A stretch of 64,000 nucleotides of DNA from the NCBI GenBank assembly GCA_943370595.1, contig CALRRO020000007.1:62001-126000 (forward strand), read 5' to 3'. Below the pieces are notes generated by a model that did not search any database, had not been told where the DNA came from, and saw nothing but the letters and a program-made list of their open reading frames with translations. The stretch comes from Piscinibacter sp943370595. GTDB lineage: Bacteria > Pseudomonadota > Gammaproteobacteria > Burkholderiales > Burkholderiaceae_C. The position numbers and the translations under genes were made by a program. This document shows, piece after piece, positions 20,405 to 29,197 of the stretch; within the stretch, counting starts at the first letter, position 1; each line of letters opens with the position of its first letter.

Positions 20405-21832
20405 ATGCGCCACGCAGACACCGACTACCTGATCATCGGCGCAGGCGCCACGGGGCTCGCGTTCGCCGACACCTTGATCGCCGAGACCGACGCGCACGTC
20501 ACGGTGGTCGATCGCCACGGCAAGCCAGGCGGGCACTGGAACGATGCCTACGCCTTCGTCACGCTGCACCAGCCGTCGTCCTTTTACGGCGTGGCGTCGA
20601 TGGAACTGGGCAGCGGGCTGAAGGATCCCGTCGGCCTGAACCGCGGCATGGCCGAGCTGGCCAGCGGCCCCGAGGTCAGCGGCTACTTCGATCGGGTGAT
20701 GAACCACCGGCTGCTGGCCAGCGGCCGCGTGAGCTACCACCCGATGAGCAACTACCTCGGCGATGCGGATGGCGGCGGCGAGTTCGAGTCCCTGCTGTCG
20801 GGTGAGCGCACGCGGATCACCGTGCGCCGCAAGATCGTCGATGCCACCTGGTTCAGCCCTGCCGTGCCCTCCACGCACACGCCGGCCTTTGCGGTGGGCG
20901 CGGGCGTTAGCGTCGTTCCCCCCAATGCCCTGCCGGGGTTGTGGCAGCGGGCGCAAGGCGGGTCGAAACCGCGGCACTTCGTGGTGCTCGGCGCCGGCAA
21001 GACGGCGATGGACACCTGCATCTGGCTGCTGCAGGCCGGTACCCCGGCCGACGCGATCACCTGGGTCATGCCGCGCGACTCATGGGTCGTCAACCGCCTG
21101 AGCACGCAGAACGGGCCGGAGTTCTTCCAGGAGGCGATCGGCAGCCAGGCCGACCAGATGCAGGCCTTCGCCGAGGCCCGCTCGATCGATGACCTGTACC
21201 TGCGGCTCGAAGCCTGCGGTGCGCTGTTGCGCATCGACCGCGCGCGCATGCCGACGATGTTCCACCTGGCGACCTTGTCGGAGGCCGAGGTGGAGGTGCT
21301 GCGCCGCATCCGCGACGTTGTGCGACAGGGCCGCGTCACGTCGATCGACGTCGGCGGGATGGAGCTGGAACAAGGTCGCGTGGCCGTCGAGGCCGGTGCG
21401 CTGTTCATCGATTGCACCGCCTCGGCCGTGCACTTCAAGGCGCCGACGCCGGTGTTCCAGGGCCACCGGATCGTGGTGCAGCTGCTGCGCGCGCCGCTGA
21501 TCTCCTTCAGCGCCGCGCTCACGGCCTACGTGGAAGCACGCTACGCCGACGAGGCACACAAGAACCGGCTGTGCCAGCCGGTACCGTTCCCGCGCACCAC
21601 CGCCGACTATGCGCGCACGGTGGCGGTCAACATGAGCAACCAGTTCCAGTGGGCCCAGGACAGCGCGCTGCGCCAGTGGATGCGGCAGTGCCGACTCGAT
21701 GCCTTCGGTCGCCTGGCCGGCGGCGTGGACAAGGCCGATACCGAGAAGCAAGCTCTGCTCGTGCGCCTGAAGACACAGGCCCAGGCGGCGATGGCCAACA
21801 TGCCGCGATTGCTGGCCGCCGACCCGGGGTGA
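20405..21832 (+). CDS. FAD/NAD(P)-binding oxidoreductase (flavin monooxygenase-like)
   Basis: A 475-residue protein with an N-terminal Rossmann dinucleotide loop, YLIIGAGATGLAFADTL, and RHGKPGGHWNDAY, which is reminiscent of flavin-containing monooxygenases. A second nucleotide-binding loop appears in the middle (HFVVLGAGKTAMDTC, about residue 200), as expected for FAD plus NAD(P)H enzymes. Substrate and pathway are unknown. It lies 109 bases after the PilB-like gene and may be an independent unit: a GGA-rich ribosome site precedes the ATG. No signal peptide. It is the last gene before the atypical segment that starts near 21.83 kb. Confidence 0.75.
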   Translation: MRHADTDYLIIGAGATGLAFADTLIAETDAHVTVVDRHGKPGGHWNDAYAFVTLHQPSSFYGVASMELGSGLKDPVGLNRGMAELASGPEVSGYFDRVMNHRLLASGRVSYHPMSNYLGDADGGGEFESLLSGERTRITVRRKIVDATWFSPAVPSTHTPAFAVGAGVSVVPPNALPGLWQRAQGGSKPRHFVVLGAGKTAMDTCIWLLQAGTPADAITWVMPRDSWVVNRLSTQNGPEFFQEAIGSQADQMQAFAEARSIDDLYLRLEACGALLRIDRARMPTMFHLATLSEAEVEVLRRIRDVVRQGRVTSIDVGGMELEQGRVAVEAGALFIDCTASAVHFKAPTPVFQGHRIVVQLLRAPLISFSAALTAYVEARYADEAHKNRLCQPVPFPRTTADYARTVAVNMSNQFQWAQDSALRQWMRQCRLDAFGRLAGGVDKADTEKQALLVRLKTQAQAAMANMPRLLAADPG

Positions 21833-22205
21833 CCGGGCTCTCCGATCGGTCGATCGACCACGCGCTCCGTCATGCGCGGGGCTCATCCGGTCGCAGTCGC
21901 AGGGCGCCGAAGCAGCTGCTTTGGCGCGAGCGCCGGCAAGGACATGGCGACGCCTGCGCCACCCAGTCTGTGCAGGTCTCGCACAAGTTGCTGCGACTGG
22001 CCTGCTGCCGCGCCAAGGTTCTTGCAGTCGCAGCGCAGTCACCCATTGAGACCAGCCTGCTACACAGCGGACGTTCGGCAGCACCAGCAATCGACCGAAT
22101 CCGGCCGCTCCTGGCTGTCCGTTACCCGGTGGCACGTATCTACACACCGCTTGGAAGAGAACTTGTTGTTGGTTCCCGAGTAGGGCAAGAGCTCACGGGT
22201 CACGT
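21833..22205. other. Noncoding edge of accessory segment with short inverted motif
   Basis: This 373-base stretch contains no credible gene; the small frames through it lack family features and plausible starts. It holds AGTCGCA-type heptamers in both orientations (21992-21998 reverse, 22026-22032 forward). It also holds the string ACAAGTTG with CGACT close by (21983-21998), whose inverted counterpart lies at 28857-28869, beyond the other end of the accessory segment. I see no tRNA, integrase or insertion-sequence gene here. Confidence 0.5.
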
Positions 22206-23159
22206 TCACCGATCGTGATGCACGTGTTGTGCCGCCTGCAGGCGCACGACTTCGCGCGCCACCACGTCGTGTACCGCGTTGCGCAGCCAGCGGCTCGCTG
22301 GTTCTTCATGGGCACGCCGGTGCCAATGCTGCATGACCTTGAAGCGCCGCTGCAAGACCGGCAGTGCGAACACCTTCAGCCTCGTACCTAGCGGATGCAG
22401 ACCGACCAGCGTGGCCGGAACGGCTGCCACCACGTCGGTGGACGCTACCAGGGACGGTACCGAAAGAAAGTCCGGCACTCTCGTCACGACGCGCCGCTCC
22501 GGCGAGAGAGCCTCCAGTGCGGCCTCGATGCGGCTCAGCGCAGGGCCGCGAGGCGCCACTGCGCAGTGCATGCAGCGCAGGTAGCCGGCGAGCGTGTCGA
22601 GCTGGGCACTCAGCGGATGCCCGACGCGTGCGATTCCCACGTACTGCTCATCGAGCAGTTGCTGACGCACCAGCGTGGCATGTGTCTTCCACGGTGTGCC
22701 GATCACCAGGTCCAGCCGCCCGGCTTCCAGCTCCGCCCAGACATCGTGTCCATCCACCCGAACGACATCGATCTCCACCTTGAGGCGGGCCTCGTCGATG
22801 AGCCGCAGTAACCCAGGCAGGATCAGCAACTCGGCCAGATCCAGCATGTGCACGCGAAACCGCTGGGGCACGCGCTCCGGTTCGAAGTCGATGGAGAGGC
22901 CCTGCAGGCGGTCGAAGTCGAGCAGCAGTCGCGTGGCCTCCTCGGCCAGCCGCGTCCCCAGGGCCGTGGGTACAAGGTGACGTCCTGAACGCACGAACAA
23001 CGCATCGCTGTAGTGCTTGCGCAGTTGGTCGAGCGCATGGCTCAGCGTCGATTGCGACTTTCCCAGGCTCGCGGCTGCGGCCGTCACGGTGCCCATGCGC
23101 GCCAGTTCCCGCACCACCCGCATCAGGCCGACATCGATCTCCCGACTTGCCCGTGACAT
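22206..23159 (-). CDS. LysR-type transcriptional regulator
   Basis: A 317-residue LysR regulator. The N-terminal HTH is visible (LMRVVRELARMGTVTAAAASLGKSQSTLSHALDQLRKHYSDALFVRSGRHLVPTALG), with the S-Q-S-T-L-S recognition helix. The start at 23159 has a strong GGAAAGG ribosome site; the longer frame from 23345 is rejected. It diverges from the tricarboxylate-type binding-protein gene at 23272 across 112 bases and probably controls it. The effector-binding domain resembles those of NodD/aromatic regulators (DLVIGTPWKTHATLVRQQLLDEQYV). Effector unknown. Confidence 0.88.
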   Translation of the reverse strand: MSRASREIDVGLMRVVRELARMGTVTAAAASLGKSQSTLSHALDQLRKHYSDALFVRSGRHLVPTALGTRLAEEATRLLLDFDRLQGLSIDFEPERVPQRFRVHMLDLAELLILPGLLRLIDEARLKVEIDVVRVDGHDVWAELEAGRLDLVIGTPWKTHATLVRQQLLDEQYVGIARVGHPLSAQLDTLAGYLRCMHCAVAPRGPALSRIEAALEALSPERRVVTRVPDFLSVPSLVASTDVVAAVPATLVGLHPLGTRLKVFALPVLQRRFKVMQHWHRRAHEEPASRWLRNAVHDVVAREVVRLQAAQHVHHDR

Positions 23160-23271
23160 GCACCTTTCCTTTCCATCGACTGGATCGATGGATGGTATGG
23201 CATCGATCGCTGCACCGGAGCCGGGACCGCTCCTACGATCCGCGGCAAACAAGTCGAGGCAGGAGACAAGC

Positions 23272-24243
23272 ATGAAACGACGCTCGCTGGTGCTGGGCGT
23301 GCCGCTGTCTGCCGGCATGGGGTTCTCTGCCATGGCGCAGGGCACGGGGACGGCCGCAGTGGGCCCGATCCGGATCGTCGTTCCCTACCCCGCCGGCGGC
23401 CCGGTGGATGCCGCTGCTCGGGAACTGGCGCGCGGCATGGGTGCCCAGATGGGCACGACAGTAATCGTCGACAACAAGCCTGGGGCCGGCAGCACGCTCG
23501 GCGCTGCCGACGTGGCAAGGTCCAGCCCCGACGGCCAGACGCTGTTGTTCTCGCTGCCCGACTCGTTCCTGTACGTCCCACAGCTCTACAAGCGTCTGCC
23601 TTACGACCCCGCCAAGGACCTGGCCCCGGTCACGCAGGTGGCACTGACGCAGCCGGTGATGGTGCTGCGCACCGACGCCGCCGTCGCCTCGCTTCGCGAT
23701 CTGGGCAAGGCCGGCGCCGGCCTGGCTTTCGGTACCTGGGGACAAGGCACCTACCCTCACCTGATAGCGGCTGCCCTCGCCCGCTCGACGGGCGCGGACC
23801 TCAACATCATTGCCTACAAGGGCGGCGCCCCGGCGGTGCAGGACTTCATGGGCGGCCACATCCAGATGACCATTGCCGGCATCCCGCAGGCCCTGGACAT
23901 GCAGGCCAAGGGCATGGCCCGGATCGTGGCCGTGGCGGGCACCGAGCGATCCAGACTCGTGCCCGACGTGCCCACCTTCGTCGAACTGGGTTTCAGCGAG
24001 CCGACCTTCACGCTCCCACTCTGGGTAGCCCTGGCAGCACCTGCAGGGACGCCCGCGGCCGCGATCGAACGCTTGAACGAATCCGCCTCGGCCACCGTGC
24101 GCTCGCCTCAGATGCAGCTCTTCCTGCGGGGTTTCGGGTGGAGCGCAATGGGCAACAGCGCGGCCGAGTTCGGCGCCGCACTCAAGCGCGAGGCTCCCAT
24201 CGTGGCGGCCGCGATGCGCGCAGCCGGCGTGCAACCCGAGTGA
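23272..24243 (+). CDS. Tripartite tricarboxylate transporter (Bug) family substrate-binding protein
   Basis: A 323-residue periplasmic binding protein of the Bug/TctC family. A signal peptide ends near SAMAQG, followed by IRIVVPYPAGGPVDAAARELARGM, VIVDNKPGAGSTLGAADVA, FGTWGQGTYPHLIAAALARSTGADLNIIAYKGGAPAVQDFMGGHIQM and VPDVPTFVELGF, all family landmarks. The ATG at 23272 has GGAG seven bases upstream. No TctA/TctB permease genes accompany it, as is usual for the expanded Bug families of Burkholderiales. Its stop overlaps the GTG of the following hydrolase. Ligand unknown; aromatic or dicarboxylic acids are common for the family. Confidence 0.92.
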   Translation: MKRRSLVLGVPLSAGMGFSAMAQGTGTAAVGPIRIVVPYPAGGPVDAAARELARGMGAQMGTTVIVDNKPGAGSTLGAADVARSSPDGQTLLFSLPDSFLYVPQLYKRLPYDPAKDLAPVTQVALTQPVMVLRTDAAVASLRDLGKAGAGLAFGTWGQGTYPHLIAAALARSTGADLNIIAYKGGAPAVQDFMGGHIQMTIAGIPQALDMQAKGMARIVAVAGTERSRLVPDVPTFVELGFSEPTFTLPLWVALAAPAGTPAAAIERLNESASATVRSPQMQLFLRGFGWSAMGNSAAEFGAALKREAPIVAAAMRAAGVQPE

Positions 24244-25232
24244 GCGCTACCACGACGGCTGCCGTCGAGGAGCGCTGGATCGGCAGCAGCCACGATCCGC
24301 GGGCGCGGATCTTCGTGCGCGCACGCGGGCAACGAGGCGAAACGCCGCTGGTGCTGGTACACGGCTTCTTCCAGCCAGCCTCTGCGATCCTGGACGTTCC
24401 GGGCTGGTCCCTTCAGGACTCGCTCGCGGCGACCGGCCGGCGAGTGGTGCTGTTCGATCTGCGCGGCTACGGCCGCTCGTCGCGGCCCGACTTCATGGAT
24501 CGACCGCCCGAGCAGAGTTCGCCCGCGCTGGGTTGCCTGGCCGACGCGATGGCGGACATGGAAGACGTTGTTCAGCACGTCTGTGAAACTGAAGGCTGCG
24601 CACAGGTCGACTTGCTCGGCTACTCATGGGGAACGGCCCGCAGTGCCGCATACGCGCTGGCCCACCCCCGACGCGTGCGGCGACTGGTGCTGTACGCGCC
24701 GGTCTGGCGCCCGCGCAGCGGCGCCGCGGCCGAGGCAGCCGCGCGCGGGGATTCCGAAAGCCTCGATCGACGACTGGGTGGCTACCGCACGTTTGGTCCC
24801 GGCGACTTGTCCCGCCAGTGGGGCGGAGAGTTCGGGCCACAAGACCCTCGAACGTTCAGAGATCCACGGGTTGTGGATGCGGCCGAACAGGCCCTGTTCG
24901 CATCGGACTCTGCGCTGGGTGGGCAGGGCTACCGGGCGCCGCTGGGCCCCATGCTCGATGCGTTGGGCGTCGCCCGAGGCCGGCCACTGTTCGATGCTGC
25001 CGCTTTGCAGGGCAGTGTCCTGCTGGTTCGGGGGGATTGCGACAGGCTTTCCGTCGCCGACGATGCAGCCGGGTTGTTCGCGCAGATGCAAGCGCCTGAC
25101 CGGCGCCTCGTGACCATCGCCCGCGGTACGCATCTGCTGCATCTGGAGCATGCGCGCTGGCAACTGATCGACGAAATCGTCGGATTTCTCGGTAGGTCGC
25201 GCCTGCCCGTGCCGCGGGCCATCACAGGATGA
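24240..25232 (+). CDS. Alpha/beta hydrolase
   Basis: A 330-residue alpha/beta hydrolase. Seen: LVLVHGFFQPASAIL (oxyanion-hole H-G motif, about residues 38-50), VVLFDLRGYGRSSRP, the nucleophile elbow GYSWG with Ser at about 129, an acidic residue in VLLVRGDCDRLSV, and the C-terminal catalytic His region ARGTHLLHLEH. There is no signal peptide, so it is cytosolic. The GTG start at 24240 overlaps the Bug gene stop. Coupling to a periplasmic binding protein suggests that it hydrolyses an imported ester or ring-cleavage product; this is inference. In the same frame the sequence continues open for about 35 codons beyond the TGA (see the rejected list). Confidence 0.85.
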   Translation: MSATTTAAVEERWIGSSHDPRARIFVRARGQRGETPLVLVHGFFQPASAILDVPGWSLQDSLAATGRRVVLFDLRGYGRSSRPDFMDRPPEQSSPALGCLADAMADMEDVVQHVCETEGCAQVDLLGYSWGTARSAAYALAHPRRVRRLVLYAPVWRPRSGAAAEAAARGDSESLDRRLGGYRTFGPGDLSRQWGGEFGPQDPRTFRDPRVVDAAEQALFASDSALGGQGYRAPLGPMLDALGVARGRPLFDAAALQGSVLLVRGDCDRLSVADDAAGLFAQMQAPDRRLVTIARGTHLLHLEHARWQLIDEIVGFLGRSRLPVPRAITG

Positions 25233-25364
25233 ACACAGCAGCGGCCGCCGCCTCAACTTTTCGAGCAGGCCAAGGACGCTGGCGCGCATCGGTTCGCATT
25301 CCACGTGCATGGGGACGGCGTGTTCCACATGCGCGAGAAGACCTTTCGCTGACTGGAGACCACG

Positions 25365-26513
25365 ATGAAAGCACACCGTACACCGTCTTGCCGGATCACG
25401 CGACGCGCCGGCCTGCAACTGATCGCTGGCGCCGCGGCGAACGTGGCACTGCCCGGCCGTTCCCAGCCCCGTGCCGTCCGCATCGGGACGACCTTCGACA
25501 ACAGCGGCCCGGAGCGCGCCAACGGCTCCGCCAACTTCAAAGGCGCGCAGGCCTACTTCAACGCTGTCAACAAGGCGGGCGGCATCCACGGAGCCAAGAT
25601 CGAACTGGTGCCGCTCGACGACCAGTTCAAGCCCGAGCTTGCGAAGTCCAATGCGCAGACCTTGTCCAGTGATCGCTCGGTCATCGCCTTGCTGACGCCG
25701 CTTGGAACGAGGCAGACCGCCGCGATCATGGAATCGGTCAGGGACCTGGCCATCGTCGGGCCGGTCACCGGAACCGCGGCGCTGCGAAAGTCCAGTCCGC
25801 CGAACCTCTTCTGGGTGCGGGCCAGCTACGACCAGGAGGTCGATCGATTGATCCGAACGGCCACGACGCTGGGCATGGCCCGGATCGGCATCGTGCATCC
25901 GAAGGATCCTCTGGGCCAGTCCGTGCTGGCGGCATTCATCAAGTCGATGACCGCCGCCAAGCTCGAGCCCGCGATCATCGCCACGACGCCAGGAACGACC
26001 AGCACCGAGGTCGGTCCCGCTGTGGAGGCCGTCGCCAAGGCCCGACCTCAGATGGTGGTCATGGTTGCCGCGGGAGCCATGCCGGCGCTGGTGCGTGGCC
26101 TGCGTGGCGCCGGCGTCGCGAGCTCGATGTACGGGCTGTCCATTGGCGCCAGCGCGGCAAACATCGGAGAGCTCGGTTCGATGGGGCGGGGCATTGGTTT
26201 CGCCATCGTGGTCCCGCCACCGAATGCACCGAAATACGACATCGTGCGCCGCTATCAGGCAGACATGCGCGCCAGTGGAGCGGATCAATTCTCGCTGCCG
26301 TCGCTGGAGGGCTACGTCAACGCGCGCATCATGGGAGAAGGTCTGCGCCGTGCCGGGCCGAGTGCGACCCGCGAAGGAATGATCGCCGCTCTCGAGAGGA
26401 TCGAGGCGTTCGATATCGGTGGCATGCAGATTGGCTACGGTGCAGGCAACCGGGTAGGCGGGACGTTCGTCGATGTGGCAGTGCTTGGACAAGATGGACG
26501 ACTGATCGCTTGA
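25365..26513 (+). CDS. Branched-chain amino-acid-type ABC transporter substrate-binding protein
   Basis: A 382-residue periplasmic binding protein of the Peripla_BP_6 (Leu/Ile/Val-binding) family. A twin-Arg-like N-terminus (ITRRAGLQLIAGAAANVALPG) precedes IRIGTTFDNSGPERANGSANFKGAQAYFNAVNKAGGIHGAKIELVPLDDQFKPELA. It also has VRASYDQEVDRLIRTATTLGMARIGIVHPKDPLG and the C-terminal IEAFDIGGM. No permease or ATPase genes are adjacent, so it is an orphan binding protein. It may supply a permease elsewhere or act as a sensory receptor. The start at 25365 is preceded by GGAG. It is the last gene of the plus-strand set and converges on the OLD-like gene. Confidence 0.9.
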   Translation: MKAHRTPSCRITRRAGLQLIAGAAANVALPGRSQPRAVRIGTTFDNSGPERANGSANFKGAQAYFNAVNKAGGIHGAKIELVPLDDQFKPELAKSNAQTLSSDRSVIALLTPLGTRQTAAIMESVRDLAIVGPVTGTAALRKSSPPNLFWVRASYDQEVDRLIRTATTLGMARIGIVHPKDPLGQSVLAAFIKSMTAAKLEPAIIATTPGTTSTEVGPAVEAVAKARPQMVVMVAAGAMPALVRGLRGAGVASSMYGLSIGASAANIGELGSMGRGIGFAIVVPPPNAPKYDIVRRYQADMRASGADQFSLPSLEGYVNARIMGEGLRRAGPSATREGMIAALERIEAFDIGGMQIGYGAGNRVGGTFVDVAVLGQDGRLIA

Positions 26514-26737
26514 GCTCTGACACGGCGTCGAGGCCAGACCGTGCAACTCACGGGCTCGATCGGCTGCTTGTGGTGGTCGAGCTTCTGGCTGCGAACGGCT
26601 GCGGTGGTTCGACTCGAGCTACTCGTGGTCGGCGACAGCAGTCACTCGAAGTGGCACAACCGCGATTTCAGGTCCCGGCCAATAGCGGAACTGGAGCGGC
26701 TGGCCGCTGAGCAGACAGTCGACACTCGGGCGGTGCG

Positions 26738-28420
26738 CTATGCCATAAGTCGCTCGACGAACTTGCGTGCCGGTTCGAGTTCTGGATCGCCCTTCAGATC
26801 CTTCTTCAATGCCTCGTTGACCCACTTCGGCCCGTGATTGCCGACGCTTCGCGCAAAGCCTTCGACTTCGCCGACCTCCACGACATGAACCCCAAAGCTA
26901 CGCAGCGTCGTCATGAGTCGCTCAAACGCTTGAGTCGCCTGGCCAGGGGGAACGAATGGCTTGCCGACCTCTTTGGCCGTCGCCCACGGCGACGCGCGCT
27001 TGAACATCTTCTGAATCGCATCCTTAGCTTCCTTGGGAAAGGCTACTGATTTGATACCTGCCAACACCTTGTTGACGCCCTCCCTGACTTCCTCCGCAGT
27101 GAGTTCCGGCTTTTTCGACTCGATTGCTGATCTGACCTGATTCCAATCCGCAACGACAGCACTCCAATCGCCACCTGTTGCTTCGACGATGTCTCTAAGG
27201 GGGCGCTCTGCGTTCAACACATCGAAGTCGACAACAACTGCAATCGGAACGTCGACCTCGCGGAGCGCACGAATGACCAAGGCACATCGATCTTTCCCGC
27301 CGCAATGGGTAAACATGACGTCCGGCCGCCGCGTGTTCTGATCCTTCGCCTCGACTAGCGAGTCGGTCATCGCCGAATAGAAGCGCGCGTCAGCATCCCC
27401 TTCACAGATGATGACCTTCTCGTGAAACAGTCCATCGAGGATGTTGGAGTAGCGAAGCAATGGGTCATTCCATAGTTCGGCAACCTTTGCATTCTCGAGT
27501 TGGCGAACGTGATTGACGCTACCAATCCTCCGCAAGCGAACCACGCGAACTGCCGAGCCGCCTGCGTCTAGTACGCCCCGCAGGATGTCACCGCTGTGTG
27601 TTGCGACAAACATCTGCCTTGCTTCTGGCTTGTCCGCGACGAGCATCCGGCCCAACTGTCTTGCCTGCGGGGGGTGCAGGAAGGCTTCGGGCTCATCAAT
27701 CAGAAGGACGCTCTCTCGGCCTACAGAGGTGTGTAAAAGGACGCCGGCAAAGCTACGCATCCCGTCGCCTTGCGTATGAAGCATGGGCAGTGCTTCGACT
27801 TGCTGTATGTACTCGTGGCTGATTCGATCCTTTCCGGCCGCAGGTATGGGGCGCTGACCAACATGGAGCGGCACCTGGTTGCCGGCAACGCGGTTCACAA
27901 CAAGGTCAACGCCGAATGCCCTCTGAAACTGATCGCTCAAACGCTTCTCAAGCTCATCGTCACGCATCAGATAGTGAATCGGATGGCTTGCAGGCTCTCG
28001 AACAATAGCGATGCTCCCAGGCGGATTTGCCGCACCAAGCCTTTCGTCTGCCGTAAGCAGGTGGCAAAAGAAGCGAGCAAGAGCTTGAAGCGGATTCTGG
28101 CCGGACCAGCAGTTGGAGATTTGGCTCTTGTGAACTCCAGTACCGAGCGCCTGAAACACGGGGTCCGGAGCGAACGGATCGCTCTTCCTTGTGAATGAGT
28201 CGAGCCATTCCACCACCTCTTCGGTATCCCCCTCTCGCACGGAAGTCAAGCTAGATACGACGTTGCTGTGAACGTTAGTCGCCAGCTTGTCCCGGACGGC
28301 ACGCAGCGTTGCACTCTTGCCCGCGTTGTTGGGCCCTACGACGAGCACTATGTCGTTCTTGGAAAGAGCTACGGTAGATCCGTCGCTAAACGCCAGTTGC
28401 TGAACCCAAAGACGAGGCAT
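26738..28420 (-). CDS. OLD-family AAA ATPase/TOPRIM endonuclease, stand-alone
   Basis: A 560-residue protein combining an ABC-type AAA ATPase with a TOPRIM nuclease domain. Walker A is GPNNAGKS (residues 29-36), the signature-like GDGMRSFAG lies at about 218-226, Walker B is LLIDEPEAFLHP (239-250), the His switch is ATHSGD, and the TOPRIM motifs are IICEGDADARFY (Glu340, Asp342), THCGGK and VVVDFD (about 396-400). The layout matches OLD nucleases, a family with phage-defence members. The ATG at 28420 has GGGAGGG upstream. GC content is visibly lower (mid-50s percent) than neighbours, with rarer codons, indicating transfer. No UvrD-like helicase is adjacent, so this is not a Gabija pair. Confidence 0.87.
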   Translation of the reverse strand: MPRLWVQQLAFSDGSTVALSKNDIVLVVGPNNAGKSATLRAVRDKLATNVHSNVVSSLTSVREGDTEEVVEWLDSFTRKSDPFAPDPVFQALGTGVHKSQISNCWSGQNPLQALARFFCHLLTADERLGAANPPGSIAIVREPASHPIHYLMRDDELEKRLSDQFQRAFGVDLVVNRVAGNQVPLHVGQRPIPAAGKDRISHEYIQQVEALPMLHTQGDGMRSFAGVLLHTSVGRESVLLIDEPEAFLHPPQARQLGRMLVADKPEARQMFVATHSGDILRGVLDAGGSAVRVVRLRRIGSVNHVRQLENAKVAELWNDPLLRYSNILDGLFHEKVIICEGDADARFYSAMTDSLVEAKDQNTRRPDVMFTHCGGKDRCALVIRALREVDVPIAVVVDFDVLNAERPLRDIVEATGGDWSAVVADWNQVRSAIESKKPELTAEEVREGVNKVLAGIKSVAFPKEAKDAIQKMFKRASPWATAKEVGKPFVPPGQATQAFERLMTTLRSFGVHVVEVGEVEGFARSVGNHGPKWVNEALKKDLKGDPELEPARKFVERLMA

Positions 28421-28894
28421 CCCATCCCTCCCATAAGCGCGAGCGCTCGATCGTACAAGGCAAGCGGATCGACGCCGGCCGACGAGACGTTGCGCGTCGC
28501 GTCTACTGCGCCATAGCGGCGCAGGCGAGTTCGAAAGCAAGAGCCAGAGCTGCCAGCCTGGCAGGTCCGACGGGAGGCAAGCCACGCCCAGAACCACCGT
28601 TGGCCTGCGAGATCGCCCACGTCTGCTGTGTCGTAGTGCGACTGACGCCTCTGGGTCGATAGCACGCCGAGGCCAACGAGATTGGCTTGCCACAAAGCTG
28701 CCGTCGCTCGCAGCGCAGCGTGAGGAGCGAGCCCGTGGAGATGGCATGTCTGGAATCACGCCCCACGCAGTCGCAGCCGAACCCTTCGGCCACGCCGCGT
28801 GTGCGGCCAGGTCAGTCGCAGTGACTGGCGCACGGCAGTCGCAATCTTGTGGCGTGAGTCGCAACTTGTTCTGCGCCCCACGGCAGTGTCGAAA
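28421..28894. other. Noncoding stretch with AGTCGCA repeats next to the OLD-like gene
   Basis: There is no convincing gene in this 474-base region. It contains four AGTCGCA heptamers (one reverse at 28637-28643; forward at 28814-28820, 28837-28843 and 28857-28863), the last three at 23- and 20-base spacing. The first forward copy sits in a CAGTC-N5-GACTG dyad. It links the AT-richer OLD-like gene to the high-GC aor operon and is probably a junction of acquired DNA. Confidence 0.5.
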
Positions 28895-29194
28895 CTACCC
28901 TCCGCCGCGCTGCGTGTACAGGTCGAAGTAGCGCATGAAGTCCTGGCGCGGCGCCTCGTCCACGCCCTCGAAGTGGAACGAAACCGCCAGCCGCGGCATG
29001 CGCAGCAGCGCGATCTGCCGCGGCGGGAGTTCACGCCAGGCCAGCTCAAGACGACCGGCATCGATCGCCACTTCGGCCGAACGCGGCAGCAGCGTCAGCG
29101 CGCGGCCGTCCACCGCGCCGGGCAGCCACATCAGCAGCTCGGCCTCGGTGCAGCCCATCTCCCGCCGGAAATCGGCCGGGTAGTGCGCCTGCAT
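28895..29194 (-). CDS. Small conserved-looking protein at the end of the aor operon, function unknown
   Basis: A 99-residue soluble protein, slightly acidic, with no recognised motif; it has MGCTEAELLMWLPGAVDGRAL near the N-terminus and ends in a glycine-rich tail (TQRGGG). The mixed hydrophobic/charged pattern looks like a compact alpha/beta protein. It starts three bases after the MoaD-like gene, so it is in the aor operon. Such small proteins may help tungstopterin or cofactor insertion, but no homologue is recognised with certainty. The C-terminal Gly-Gly-Gly resembles the tails of MoaD/ThiS sulfur carriers, which may be coincidence. Confidence 0.6.
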   Translation of the reverse strand: MQAHYPADFRREMGCTEAELLMWLPGAVDGRALTLLPRSAEVAIDAGRLELAWRELPPRQIALLRMPRLAVSFHFEGVDEAPRQDFMRYFDLYTQRGGG

Positions 29195-29197
29195 GAA

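Noticed and set aside
25230..25352. Read-through of the hydrolase TGA as a further selenoprotein or a gene remnant
   Set aside because: The downstream frame is open for about 35 codons and looks partly protein-like, but no SECIS hairpin is seen and the hydrolase is already complete. I treat it as a possible remnant only.
26738..28420. Gabija or PARIS-type defence pair
   Set aside because: No UvrD-like helicase (GajB) lies next to the OLD-like gene and the TOPRIM domain is fused in the same protein; only a single-gene assignment is supported.
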